This document shows, piece after piece, positions 16,616-26,150 of a stretch of DNA of 33,006 nt. The position numbers were made by a program, and so were the translations under genes. The DNA is from Desulfovibrio sp. GTDB taxonomy: Bacteria > Desulfobacterota > Desulfovibrionia > Desulfovibrionales > Desulfovibrionaceae. The notes beneath the pieces are model-generated. The model was not told the origin of the DNA, ran no database searches, and saw only the letters and a list, made by a program, of their open reading frames with translations. Numbering within the stretch: the first letter of the stretch is position 1; each line of letters opens with the position of its first letter. Location of the stretch: assembly GCA_031260725.1 (NCBI GenBank), contig JAISKZ010000002.1, positions 1 through 33,006 of the forward strand, in the 5' to 3' direction.

Positions 16616-18007
16616 ATGAAAACATTGGTCAGAAACGGAACAGTGGTAACGCCCAATGAGACGGTGGAAATGGATCTGCTGTTTGCAGAAGGCCGCATCA
16701 TTGCCCTGGGCCGCGCTCTCAGTACTGACGGGGCAGTAACGGTGGACGCTTCCGGCAAGTACGTGCTGCCCGGCGGTGTGGACATACACACACATATAAC
16801 TCTTGATATCGATGCAACTGGCCCGGACACTTACTTTTCCGGCACCATGCCCGCTGCCTGCGGCGGCACCACCACCGTTGTGGATCACATGGCCTTTATG
16901 CCCGAAGGCCGCGCCCTTGAGCAGCATATAGCGGCATACCGCGCACTTGCCGAAAACAAGGCCGCCGTGGATTACGGCTTTCATGCCGTCATGCAAAACC
17001 GTGATGAGGCGAGCCTGCAACGTCTTAAGTCCCTTCCCGGGCAGGGGTACACATCTATCAAGGCTTATATGACCTATGATAATCGCCTGGACGATGAGGC
17101 TCTGTTCAAACTTTTGCGACGCACTAATGAACTTGACATGCTGTGCGCGGTACACGCCGAAAATCACGATATAACCACCTTGTTGCGTGCCGAATGTAAG
17201 GCCGAAGGCCTTGGCGAACCGAAATGGCACGCCAAAAGCCGCCCGGCACGCACCGAGGCCGAGGCCGTAAGCCGTGTGCTGCATCTGGCGGCTATGGCCG
17301 ACGATGCCACCGTGTACATTGCGCATGTATCATCGGCCCTGGGCCTTGCTGAAATACGCAAGGCCAGGGCGCAGGGGCAGAAGAATATCTTTGTGGAAAC
17401 CTGTACTCAGTATCTTACCCTTACAGAAGAACGTTATTGCGATAAGGAAAAGGGCCTTAACTACATCATGTCCCCGCCGCTACGCACACAGGCGGATGTG
17501 GATGCCCTCTGGCAAGGTTTGATAAACGGCGAAATACAAACTATTGCCACGGATCATTGCTCCTTAACAACGGCAGACAAGGCGCGTGGGCGCGGTGACT
17601 TCACCCGCTGCCCCAGCGGCGCGCCCGGAATCGAAGAACGCTTTTCCCTGCTGTTTTCCGAAGGCGTTGCCAAGGGCCGCCTTTCCTTGAACGCCTTTGC
17701 CACTCTTGTTGCCGCAAATCCGGCAAAACTCACCGGGCTGTATCCGAAAAAAGGCGCGATCGTGCCAGGTTCCGATGCAGACCTTATTATTCTGGATCCA
17801 GGGCTCGACCCGGCAACCGAATACACCTTGTCGGCTTCAGACCTGCATGGCCCCTCGGATTATTCTGTCTATGAGGGCTTTAAGCTCACAGGCCGCATTG
17901 AAGCGGTGTATTTACGAGGTAGCTGCATCGTTCACAACAACACCTATCTGGGTAAACCCGGCGACGGGCAGTTTATGCAGCGGGGGCGCAACATGTTTCC
18001 AGGTTGA
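16616..18007 (+). CDS. hyuA: Dihydropyrimidinase/hydantoinase-type cyclic amidohydrolase
   Basis: This 463-residue enzyme belongs to the cyclic amidohydrolases that hydrolytically open dihydropyrimidine or hydantoin rings. Di-metal ligands appear in order: DIHTHI (H58, H60), the carboxylated lysine YTSIKAYMTYD (K149), H180 in CAVHAEN, H237 in YIAHVSS, and D313 in ATDHCS. The frame can be extended to TTG 16589, but ATG 16616 matches the family start (MKTLVRNGTVV). No strong ribosome site is seen, so translation may be coupled or weak. It is placed between ygeW (72-bp gap) and ssnA (22 bp). In the cluster it should open a ring intermediate of purine breakdown. Distinguishing hydantoinase, dihydropyrimidinase or an unnamed ring opener needs assay. 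Confidence 0.92.
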   Translation: MKTLVRNGTVVTPNETVEMDLLFAEGRIIALGRALSTDGAVTVDASGKYVLPGGVDIHTHITLDIDATGPDTYFSGTMPAACGGTTTVVDHMAFMPEGRALEQHIAAYRALAENKAAVDYGFHAVMQNRDEASLQRLKSLPGQGYTSIKAYMTYDNRLDDEALFKLLRRTNELDMLCAVHAENHDITTLLRAECKAEGLGEPKWHAKSRPARTEAEAVSRVLHLAAMADDATVYIAHVSSALGLAEIRKARAQGQKNIFVETCTQYLTLTEERYCDKEKGLNYIMSPPLRTQADVDALWQGLINGEIQTIATDHCSLTTADKARGRGDFTRCPSGAPGIEERFSLLFSEGVAKGRLSLNAFATLVAANPAKLTGLYPKKGAIVPGSDADLIILDPGLDPATEYTLSASDLHGPSDYSVYEGFKLTGRIEAVYLRGSCIVHNNTYLGKPGDGQFMQRGRNMFPG

Positions 18008-18029
18008 TTTTGTAATTCTGGAGATATAA

Positions 18030-19316
18030 ATGCTATACTTACGCAACGCCAGATATCTCGACAGTGTCACCTTCGCCCTTTTTGAGGGCAACATTGCCGT
18101 GGAAGAAGGCAAAAAAGGCGACATACGTCTGGATGTGGTCATTCCGCCCTTGTCGGAGCGTAACGTGGGTGATCGCGAGTTCGATTGCAAGGGTCAACTC
18201 GTCATGCGAGCCCTTTCCTGCGGCCATCATCATATCTATTCCATACTCTCACGGGGCATGCCGCCCCTGCCAAGAACACCGCAGAACTTCAACGAAATGC
18301 TGGAGCTTGTGTGGTGGCGGCTCGACAAATGCCTTGATAACGACATGACCTATGCCTCTGCGCTGGCCGCCGGACTTTTTATGGCAAAGAACGGCGTTGT
18401 CTTTTGCATTGACCACCATGCCTCACCGCTGGCGGCTGACGGCTCCCTTTCAGCCATATCCAAGGCTTTTGAGCAAATCGGCATAGGGCATCTGCTCTGC
18501 CACGAAACCTCTGACCGTGACGGCACAGATATTGCCATGAAAAGCCTTGCCGAGCACGAGCGCTTCTTTGCCGCAGGCGGCAAAGGGCATGTGGGGCTGC
18601 ACGCCTCCTTCACCGTGTCCGACGACACATTAAAGGCCGCCGTTGCCTTGGCGCAGAAGTACGATACCGGCATTCACATTCATGTGGCCGAGGCCAAGTC
18701 CGATCAGAAACACTGTCTTGCCACCTACGGCAAAACAGTGGTGCAGCGGATGAAGGATGCGGGCGTACTGGATATGCCCAAGACCATTCTGGGGCATTGC
18801 GTGCATGTGAGTGAGGAAGACAAGGCCATCCTGGCCGCCTCGCCTGTCTGGATAGCCCAGAATGTCGAATCCAACATGAACAATAACGTGGGGCTTGGCG
18901 ATTACAGCTTCAGCAAAAACGTCATGTTCGGCACAGACGGCATGCATTCCGACATGATTCGCTCTGCCCAGGCAGCCTATTTCACAGGCGTGATGACAGA
19001 AGGGCAAACTCTTGACGGGGCTTACAAGCGTTTGCGCAACGTCCACCGCCACAGTGCTTTGCACGGGCCTGTGGGCGATGGGGCCAACAATCTCATAATT
19101 TTTAATTACGACAGTCCGACTCCGCTTATACCGGATCTGCCCCACGGCAACGTACTTGGGCACTTCTTTTACGGTCTTTCGGCAAAAAACGTCAGTACTG
19201 TGGTGAGCCGGGGCAAAATTATTGTAGAAAATTGTCAGCTTGTCAGTGACGATGAAGAAGAAATTTTAGCCTCAGCCTGCGAGCAAGGCAAGCGGCTGTG
19301 GGAGAAACTGAGGTAG
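18030..19316 (+). CDS. ssnA: SsnA-family amidohydrolase
   Basis: SsnA proteins belong to the amidohydrolase superfamily near guanine/chlorohydrolase deaminases. The 428-residue protein carries the metal motif as CGHHHIYS (H66-H68), HIHVAEA (H216, H218), LGHCVHV (H256, H259), and FGTDGMHSD (D303). GGAG precedes the ATG. It follows hyuA closely and precedes the ygfK-like gene after 30 bp; ssnA and ygfK are adjacent in E. coli too. The biochemical role is not settled; in urate-cluster models it acts together with YgfK on an early intermediate. Here it could deaminate or open a reduced purine. The triple histidine in place of the simple HxH arrangement deserves note but seems to be a subfamily form. 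Confidence 0.88.
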   Translation: MLYLRNARYLDSVTFALFEGNIAVEEGKKGDIRLDVVIPPLSERNVGDREFDCKGQLVMRALSCGHHHIYSILSRGMPPLPRTPQNFNEMLELVWWRLDKCLDNDMTYASALAAGLFMAKNGVVFCIDHHASPLAADGSLSAISKAFEQIGIGHLLCHETSDRDGTDIAMKSLAEHERFFAAGGKGHVGLHASFTVSDDTLKAAVALAQKYDTGIHIHVAEAKSDQKHCLATYGKTVVQRMKDAGVLDMPKTILGHCVHVSEEDKAILAASPVWIAQNVESNMNNNVGLGDYSFSKNVMFGTDGMHSDMIRSAQAAYFTGVMTEGQTLDGAYKRLRNVHRHSALHGPVGDGANNLIIFNYDSPTPLIPDLPHGNVLGHFFYGLSAKNVSTVVSRGKIIVENCQLVSDDEEEILASACEQGKRLWEKLR

Positions 19317-19346
19317 GCCAACATTAAAAATTTAACGGAGGGGACA

Positions 19347-22040
19347 ATGGCTAGCGATCACATGCACGGCTTGAGTGCTGAGCAGCTGCTGAAATGGATT
19401 TTGGACGATCTTGAAAGGGGTTCTGTTTTCGGTATCGTAAAAGACCTCTTCTTTATCCCCAAGTCTGATGATCCCTTCCGCATGAAGCGGTATAACGTCA
19501 CCTTGGAAACCCCACTGGGCGTGGCCGCGGGCCCACATAGTCAGATGGCACAGAACATCATCGCCGCGTGGTTCTGCGGAGCGCGTTACATGGAACTGAA
19601 AACCGTGCAGGTGCTTGACGCAATCACGGTGACAAAGCCCTGTATTGATATGGAAGATGAGGGCTACAACTGTGAGTGGTCGCAGGAGCTTAGCCTTGAT
19701 AAAAGCTATGACGAGTATCTGAAGGCCTGGATTTTGCTGCACATCCTGCACCACCGTATGGGCTTTGCGGGTCAACCGGGTATGATTTTCAACATGAGCG
19801 CCGGCTACAGTATGGAGGGTATTTTAAACCCGAAAGTGCAGCGTTTTTTGGACAGCATGCAGGATGCTTCCAAAGATGTGCATGCCTTAACGCAGCGACT
19901 TGCACCGCTTTACCCTGCTGCAGCTGATATTGATATTCCAGGCTGCATTAGTGATAACCTTACCATTTCCTGTATGCACGGCTGCCCGCCCGATGAGGTG
20001 GAAAAAATAGCCCTGTATTTCATTAAAGAGCGCAAACTCAACACCACGCTCAAGATGAACCCCACACTGCTTGGGCCAAACCGCCTGCGCGGTATTTTGA
20101 ACAAAACACTGGGTTATAAAGTGGAAGTGCCAGACATTGCCTTTGAGCACGACCTTCCTTACGAGGAAGCCCTGCGCATCATCAAAAGCTGCCGTGAGGC
20201 CGGAATCAGGGTCGGCAAGCCGTTTTCTGTCAAGCTTACCAACACCCTTGAAACCATAAACGCGGAGCAAAATTTGCCGGACAGTGAAAAAATGATCTAC
20301 ATGAGCGGCAGGTCGTTGCATCCCCTCTCCATTGCCGTGGCTGAGCGTCTGCAAAAAGACTTTGCCGGCGGTCTGGATATTTCTTTCTGTGCAGGCGTGG
20401 ATGCGTTGAATGTGGCTGATACCCTCGCCTGCGGCCTCACTCCGATCACCGTGTGTTCTGACCTTCTGAAACCAGGTGGATACGGACGCCTGGCACAGTA
20501 TATTATTAACCTGCGCCAGGCATTGAAGGATGCCAAGGCCAACAGCATCGAATCCTTTATTGTAAGCAGGGGCAAGGTTGGCGGGCACAAAAACGACCAC
20601 GGCGACGCACACAAGTCAGCCGTACTGAAAAATCTTGAATCCTATGCAACGCAGGTTACCGCCGAAAACTCACGTTACGCCAAGGCCGGCGGTTCCGGAG
20701 ATGTGAAAAGCCCTCGTCCGTTGCCGGTGCTTGACTGCGCCGCCGCCCCCTGCATGAGCGCCTGCCCGGCACAGCAGCCCGTGCCCGCCTATCTTGCACA
20801 TGCGGCATCAGGTGACATGGATGCTGCACTTAAGGCCATTTATACCACCAATCCTTTCCCGAATGTGCTCGGCAAGATGTGCAATCAGGTCTGCAGGTCA
20901 AAGTGCATGCGCGGTCATTACGATGAAGGTTTGCACATCCGCGATATCAAGCGCTGCGCGGCGGAGCAGAGTAAGGGCAGAGCCGTAAAGCCGGCCCCTT
21001 TCAACGGGCGCATGGTCTCCGTGGTCGGCGGTGGGGTAGCCGGGCTTACCTGTGCGTACTATCTGGCGCTTTCCGGCTGCAAGGTCAGCGTGTATGAGGC
21101 AACCGATGCACTCGGCGGGTATATTCTGAGCAAGATGACCCGCGAGGCAGAGCGTATTGCCAAGGATGTGGACGCCATATTGGCCCTTGGGGTGAAGGTG
21201 TACACCAATCACCGTGTAGATGAAGCAATGGACAAGCTCAAAGCATCCTGCTCAGCTGTGTACAACGCGACCACAGGAAGCAGTCTTTCTCTGGTTGAAT
21301 CGGTAGGTTGCGGCAGGCGTGCGGCAATGGACATTTTATCCAGACTGGGAATTATTCCGCTGGTCAAATCCACACATAGCGCTGGTCTTGATTACACTGC
21401 CCTGCGCGCAAAGCAGGCATATCGTGTTGCGCCTCACGGTAAAACTACAGCTTGTGAGAATGCCGCCGAAGAAGCGGATCGCTGCCTTCAGTGCGATCGT
21501 TACTGCGGTATCTGCGTTAGTGTATGTCCCAACAGAGCCAATGTGCTGCTTGCTTCGCAACTGCGCTCATACCCCGTGCAGGAGGCCGTGCGCGCCAAGG
21601 AAGGAGTGCGCATAGTTACCGTAGCTCAGGGGAACGTGCGTCTGCCCTGGCAGGTGGTGAATCTGGGCGATTTCTGCAACGAATGTGGCAACTGTGCGGC
21701 CTTTTGCCCCTCTATGGATGCGCCTTATCGCATAAAGTACCGTCTGCACCTCTCGGAAAAATCCTTTTTGGCAGATCAAAACGGCCTTTTGCGCCTCTCA
21801 GCCACACTCACCAAAGGCAAGCGTCAGGGCGAGAACTTTAGTCTGTGCGCTGAACCTGACGTGTATGTCTACAAAGACAGGCATATGCGCGTGAAGCTCA
21901 ACAGGCTTAGTCTTGTCGCCCTTGAAGTGGAACTTTTAGATAAAAAAGCCTCGTCCGCTTCGCTTTTGCAGGCCGTTCAGGCGATCATTTTTTCAGAACT
22001 CACGGCTGACACATCCACTGTGTGCGCGGCCTTGCAATAA
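19347..22040 (+). CDS. ygfK: YgfK-like iron-sulfur flavoprotein (putative selenate reductase subunit), shortened
   Basis: YgfK is a multidomain cytoplasmic redox protein, annotated in the family as a putative selenate reductase subunit and tied to anaerobic urate use in E. coli. The 897 residues contain four regions. A dihydroorotate-dehydrogenase-like barrel (about 1-430; MELKTVQVLD, ISCMHGCPPDEV) comes first. A GltD-like cysteine domain follows (C464, C469, C473, C512, C516, C520). An FAD site lies at VVGGGVAGLTCAYYLA (559 on). Two [4Fe-4S] clusters end the protein (C713-C716-C720-C723-C727 and C777-C780-C783-C787). E. coli YgfK is about 1030 residues. The missing part falls where GltD-like proteins have the second dinucleotide fold (GGGNTAMD): residues 640-670 read NATTGSSLSLVESVGCG instead. 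It may therefore take electrons from ferredoxin rather than NADPH. GGAGG precedes the ATG. Confidence 0.88.
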   Translation: MASDHMHGLSAEQLLKWILDDLERGSVFGIVKDLFFIPKSDDPFRMKRYNVTLETPLGVAAGPHSQMAQNIIAAWFCGARYMELKTVQVLDAITVTKPCIDMEDEGYNCEWSQELSLDKSYDEYLKAWILLHILHHRMGFAGQPGMIFNMSAGYSMEGILNPKVQRFLDSMQDASKDVHALTQRLAPLYPAAADIDIPGCISDNLTISCMHGCPPDEVEKIALYFIKERKLNTTLKMNPTLLGPNRLRGILNKTLGYKVEVPDIAFEHDLPYEEALRIIKSCREAGIRVGKPFSVKLTNTLETINAEQNLPDSEKMIYMSGRSLHPLSIAVAERLQKDFAGGLDISFCAGVDALNVADTLACGLTPITVCSDLLKPGGYGRLAQYIINLRQALKDAKANSIESFIVSRGKVGGHKNDHGDAHKSAVLKNLESYATQVTAENSRYAKAGGSGDVKSPRPLPVLDCAAAPCMSACPAQQPVPAYLAHAASGDMDAALKAIYTTNPFPNVLGKMCNQVCRSKCMRGHYDEGLHIRDIKRCAAEQSKGRAVKPAPFNGRMVSVVGGGVAGLTCAYYLALSGCKVSVYEATDALGGYILSKMTREAERIAKDVDAILALGVKVYTNHRVDEAMDKLKASCSAVYNATTGSSLSLVESVGCGRRAAMDILSRLGIIPLVKSTHSAGLDYTALRAKQAYRVAPHGKTTACENAAEEADRCLQCDRYCGICVSVCPNRANVLLASQLRSYPVQEAVRAKEGVRIVTVAQGNVRLPWQVVNLGDFCNECGNCAAFCPSMDAPYRIKYRLHLSEKSFLADQNGLLRLSATLTKGKRQGENFSLCAEPDVYVYKDRHMRVKLNRLSLVALEVELLDKKASSASLLQAVQAIIFSELTADTSTVCAALQ

Positions 22041-22070
22041 TAACCTCTAGAAGAGATCCAGGAGATCTAT

Positions 22071-23528
22071 ATGAAAAACAAACAGTCATCTCCACAGCAT
22101 GTCAGTGAACTTATCTATCCCCTGGATGCCAATCCGCCTTTTGGCGTGACCGTGCTTGCCGCCGTCCAGCACATTCTGGCCATGATCATCGGCGTTATGA
22201 CGCCACCGCTGATTGTGGCGAACGCTTTTGGAGCTCCTGCTGACGCTGTGGCCTACCTTGTCAGCATGTCGCTCTTTTTTGCTGGAGCGAGTATTATTGT
22301 ACAGGTAAGCCGACCTTTCGGCATCGGCTCCGGCATGCTCAATGTGCAGGCCACTTCCTTTGCCTTTCCGGCCACGCTTATCTCCATAGGCATGGCCTTT
22401 ATGCAGACTCAGGGCATGACATGGGACGCAACCCTGTGTACCCTTTTCGGCGTCTGCTTTGTCGGTTCTTTCTGGCTGGTTTTGGGCGCGTACGTCATTG
22501 TGTATCTGCGCAAGATAATCACCCACACCGTTGCCGGTGTTACCGTGCTTATGATCGGCGCTTCCCTTGTCAAGGTGGGCGCGGTTGATCTTGGCGGCGG
22601 TTTTGCTTCCATGAAGGCCGGCAGTTACGGCAGTTTGAGCAACCTTTTGCTGGGAGCCATCGTTATTTTGTCCGTGGTGTTTGTCAACCGCCTGAAAAAT
22701 CCCATTTTCCGCATGTGCTCGCTGGTGCTTGGCATGGGCATGGGTTTTCTGGCTGCAATAATCTTGGGTAAGGTGGACTGGAGCATTTTAACCCGTCCGC
22801 ACAGCTATTTTATGGTGCCCGTGCCCTTCAAATTCGGTTTCTTCGGCTTTGACTGGGAAGCTTTCGGGATATGCTCCTTCATCTTCCTCGTGCTCATTAT
22901 TGAGGCCATTGGCGACATTACTGCAACAGCCTCAGTGTCGGAGCAGCCCACGCACGGCTCAGTATACCGCAGCCGTCTTAAGGGCGGCATATTGTGCGGC
23001 GGCCTGTTCTCGGCACTGGCTGCCGTGTTTTGCGGCTTCCCACAGATTACCTTTGCCCAGAATAACGGCGTTATTCAGCTTTCAGGCGTTGCCAGCCGCA
23101 AGGTTGGCCGTTTTTGCGGTGTGCTGTTCATGCTGTTTGCTATCTTCCCGGTGGTGGTGGTGGTATTTGAACTGCTGCCGCGTCCGGTGCTCGGCGGGGC
23201 GCTGGTTGTGCTGTTTGGCACCATTGCCACCTCAGGCATACGCATTTTGGCGGAAAATGGCGTGAACAGGCGTGAAAGCATTGTCATTGCCACGGCTATC
23301 GGTGTTGGGCTTGTTTCCATGTTGACGCCTGACATTTTTGCCCACATGCCGCAGTTCTTTAAAATATTCTTTCATTCCCCAGTGGTTTCGGGCGGCGTTA
23401 CAGCCATGATTGTACACCAGATATTGCCCAAGCCGCCGATTGTTGCTGAGGACGATGAAGAAGATGAGGCAGATGCCCATCCTATTCAAGAAATGTACAT
23501 CAAAGAACCCACTGAAGAAGAGCGTTGA
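22071..23528 (+). CDS. NCS2-family purine (xanthine/urate) permease
   Basis: This 485-residue inner-membrane carrier is of the NCS2 (nucleobase-ascorbate) family, proton-coupled, with about 14 segments. Diagnostic residues are H34 in AAVQHILAM, E278 in LIIEAIGDIT, and the family signature QNNGVIQLSGVASR (Q330, N331), which matches the xanthine/urate branch (XanQ-like) rather than the uracil branch. The C-terminal tail is very acidic (EDDEEDEADAH). AGGAG stands at good distance before the ATG. It lies between the ygfK-like gene (30 bp) and the xanthine dehydrogenase (29 bp), so it should import the substrate of the pathway. Xanthine versus urate specificity cannot be decided by eye. Confidence 0.92.
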   Translation: MKNKQSSPQHVSELIYPLDANPPFGVTVLAAVQHILAMIIGVMTPPLIVANAFGAPADAVAYLVSMSLFFAGASIIVQVSRPFGIGSGMLNVQATSFAFPATLISIGMAFMQTQGMTWDATLCTLFGVCFVGSFWLVLGAYVIVYLRKIITHTVAGVTVLMIGASLVKVGAVDLGGGFASMKAGSYGSLSNLLLGAIVILSVVFVNRLKNPIFRMCSLVLGMGMGFLAAIILGKVDWSILTRPHSYFMVPVPFKFGFFGFDWEAFGICSFIFLVLIIEAIGDITATASVSEQPTHGSVYRSRLKGGILCGGLFSALAAVFCGFPQITFAQNNGVIQLSGVASRKVGRFCGVLFMLFAIFPVVVVVFELLPRPVLGGALVVLFGTIATSGIRILAENGVNRRESIVIATAIGVGLVSMLTPDIFAHMPQFFKIFFHSPVVSGGVTAMIVHQILPKPPIVAEDDEEDEADAHPIQEMYIKEPTEEER

Positions 23529-23557
23529 GTAGGCCTTATTAGGAACAGGAGGCAGAT

Positions 23558-26131
23558 GTGGCTACATTTACAGTGAACGGCAAGGCCGTAAGTACCAATA
23601 GCGACAGCAAGAAGCTTTTGGCTTTTTTGCGGGAAGATTTGCGACTTATTTCCGTTAAAAACGGCTGTGGTGCGGGTGCCTGCGGCACCTGCACTGTGCT
23701 TGTTGACGGTAAGATCACCCGTGCCTGCATACCGACTGTGGGTAAGATGGAAAGTAAGAGCGTTATCACTGTGGAGGGCTTAAACCAAAGAGAAAAAGAC
23801 GTCTACGCTTATGCCTTTGCCAAAGCCGGGGCAGTGCAGTGCGGTTTTTGTATTCCCGGCATGGTTATCAGCGCCAAAGGGCTATTGGATACTACGCCGG
23901 ACCCCACGCGCGAGGATGTGAAAAAGGCTCTGCGCGGGAATATCTGTCGCTGCACGGGCTATGTGAAGATTGAAGACGCCGTGCTTCTGGCGGCGGAGAT
24001 GTTCAAGAAAAACAAGCCCATCCCTGATGTGGATCATAAGGGTGGACTTGGCGAGAACCTCTTTCGCTTGGACGCGCAGGAAAAGACCTTGGGCTATGGA
24101 GAATATGTGGATGACCTTGCCTTTGAAGGCATGCTCTACGCCAAGGCTCTGCGCACAAAATATCCCAGAGCGAAAGTGCTCAGCATGGATACGGAAAAGG
24201 CGGCACGACACCCTGAGGCCGTGCGTATCATCACCGCCGGCGACATTCCCGGCAAGAAGAAGCTTGGGCATCTGGTCAAGGACTGGGATGCACTGATAGC
24301 CGTTGGTGAAACAACCCGCTATGTGGGTGATTCCGTGGCGCTGGCTGTAACTGAACGCAGGGAAGCGCTTGATGAGGTACTAGCCCTTGTTGAGGTGGAA
24401 TATGAGGAATTAAAGCCTCTTGTTTCGCCTGCGGAATCCCTTGCCCCTGGTGCGCCGCTCATACACGAGTCTGGCAACCTGTTGCGTGAGGAAATACTGG
24501 ACAAGGGGGATGCCGATGCCGCCATTGCCGGAGCTAAGCATGTGGTGAGCAGACACTATTCCCTGCCCTTCACCGAGCATGCATTTATGGAGCCGGAGTG
24601 TGCCATTGCCATGCCCGAAGACGATGGTATTTTAGTGTATACCGGTGGACAGAGCATCTATGACGAGCAGCACGAAATATCAAATCTGCTCGGCCTGCCG
24701 TACGAGAAGGTGCATATACACTCACAGCTTGTGGGCGGCGGCTTTGGCGGTAAGGAAGATATGGCGGTGCAGCACCATGCGGCACTGGCTGCCTGGATAG
24801 TGAAAAAGCCGGTCAAGGTCAGACTTTCCCGTCAGGAAAGCCTGATGATCCACCCCAAGCGTCATGCCATGGAAATAGACTGCACCACAGCTTGCGATGG
24901 AAACGGCATCATTCTTGGAGCCAAATTCACCATCATTTCAGACACGGGGGCCTATGCCTCACTGGGTGGGCCGGTATTGCAGCGGGCCTGTACGCACGCA
25001 GGGGGGCCGTATAACTTCCAGAATTTCCATGTGGTTGGCAGGGCTGCGTACACCAACAACGTACCCGGTGGAGCTTTCCGTGGTTTTGGCGTAACGCAGT
25101 CGGCCTTTGCCATGGAATGCAACCTCAACCTGCTTGCCGAGATAGTGGGTATTTCACCTTGGGAAATACGCTACCGCAATGCCGTGCGTCCAGGGCAGGT
25201 GCTGCCCAACGGGCAGATTGCCGACGATTCCACGGGTGTTGTGCAGTGCCTTGAGGCTGTGAAAGAGGTCTATGAAAATGCCCGGTACGCGGGCATTGCC
25301 TCCTGCTTCAAGAATGCGGGTGTTGGCGTTGGCATACCCGATACCGGGCGCTGCATCATTTCCATTGAGCAGGGCAAGCTGCATATCCGATGCTCTGCGG
25401 CCTGCATAGGGCAGGGCATGGCCACGGTCATGCTGCAGATGGCCTGTGAAACAACCGGGCTTGCGCCGGATATGTTTGTTGTGGAACCGCCGGACACGCG
25501 CCGTACCCCAAATTCAGGCACTACCACGGCTTCGCGCCAGACGCTCGTCAGCGGTGAAGCGGTGACCAGGGCGGCCAGGATGGTCAGGGTGGAGCTGGAT
25601 GCCGGCAAAACCCTAGCTGATCTGGAAAGCAGGGAATTTTATGCGGAATATGTTGCCGAAACCGACCCCATGGGCAGCCCGAAGCCAAATCCTGTAAGCC
25701 ATGTGGCCTACGGTTATGCCGCTCAGGTGGTGCGTCTGGACGAGCAGGGCAAGGTTATAGATGTAACCGCTGCCTATGATGTGGGGCGTGTGGTCAACCC
25801 GAAAGCTGCCGAGGGACAGATTGAAGGCGGCGTCGCCATGGGTCTTGGCTATGCCTTAACCGAGGACTTCCCTGTGGAAGGCGGCTATATCAAGGCCAGA
25901 TACGGCACATTGGGGCTTTTCAGGGCAACCGAAACCCCGCCCATCATCGTGTGGATCATGCATCAAAAAAAGCACCTTGGTCCCTTTGCTTACGGCGCCA
26001 AAGGTACGGGCGAGCTTGCCTGCATCCCCACAGCTCCAGCTGTGCAGGGGGCCTATTACAAGTTGGATAAGGTGTTCCGCACAAAGCTGCCGCTTGAAAA
26101 CACCTTTTATAGAAAATCTAAAAACAAATAA
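23558..26131 (+). CDS. xdhD: Selenium-dependent-type xanthine dehydrogenase ([2Fe-2S] plus molybdenum domain)
   Basis: This molybdenum hydroxylase acts on hypoxanthine, xanthine or the reverse from urate. The 857 residues hold two [2Fe-2S] sites (C37, C42, C45, C57 and C95, C98, C130, C132), then the hammerhead and Mo-cofactor domains (QLVGGGFGGKED; GGAFRGFGVTQ with the substrate arginine; AKGTGELACIP, where E819 is the likely catalytic base). There is no FAD domain and no FAD-subunit gene nearby. The length and layout fit the selenium-dependent xanthine dehydrogenase family. Selenium there is a labile Mo ligand, not selenocysteine, and no in-frame TGA is present. The start is GTG 23558, with AGGAGG five bases upstream; the ATG at 23556 is out of frame. 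YqeB downstream is its likely maturation factor. Confidence 0.92.
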   Translation: MATFTVNGKAVSTNSDSKKLLAFLREDLRLISVKNGCGAGACGTCTVLVDGKITRACIPTVGKMESKSVITVEGLNQREKDVYAYAFAKAGAVQCGFCIPGMVISAKGLLDTTPDPTREDVKKALRGNICRCTGYVKIEDAVLLAAEMFKKNKPIPDVDHKGGLGENLFRLDAQEKTLGYGEYVDDLAFEGMLYAKALRTKYPRAKVLSMDTEKAARHPEAVRIITAGDIPGKKKLGHLVKDWDALIAVGETTRYVGDSVALAVTERREALDEVLALVEVEYEELKPLVSPAESLAPGAPLIHESGNLLREEILDKGDADAAIAGAKHVVSRHYSLPFTEHAFMEPECAIAMPEDDGILVYTGGQSIYDEQHEISNLLGLPYEKVHIHSQLVGGGFGGKEDMAVQHHAALAAWIVKKPVKVRLSRQESLMIHPKRHAMEIDCTTACDGNGIILGAKFTIISDTGAYASLGGPVLQRACTHAGGPYNFQNFHVVGRAAYTNNVPGGAFRGFGVTQSAFAMECNLNLLAEIVGISPWEIRYRNAVRPGQVLPNGQIADDSTGVVQCLEAVKEVYENARYAGIASCFKNAGVGVGIPDTGRCIISIEQGKLHIRCSAACIGQGMATVMLQMACETTGLAPDMFVVEPPDTRRTPNSGTTTASRQTLVSGEAVTRAARMVRVELDAGKTLADLESREFYAEYVAETDPMGSPKPNPVSHVAYGYAAQVVRLDEQGKVIDVTAAYDVGRVVNPKAAEGQIEGGVAMGLGYALTEDFPVEGGYIKARYGTLGLFRATETPPIIVWIMHQKKHLGPFAYGAKGTGELACIPTAPAVQGAYYKLDKVFRTKLPLENTFYRKSKNK

Positions 26132-26150
26132 CCAGTGAATGGGGGAAGTA

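Noticed and set aside
23558..26131. Selenocysteine codon in the selenium-dependent xanthine dehydrogenase
   Set aside because: No in-frame TGA; selenium in this family is a labile Mo ligand, not selenocysteine.
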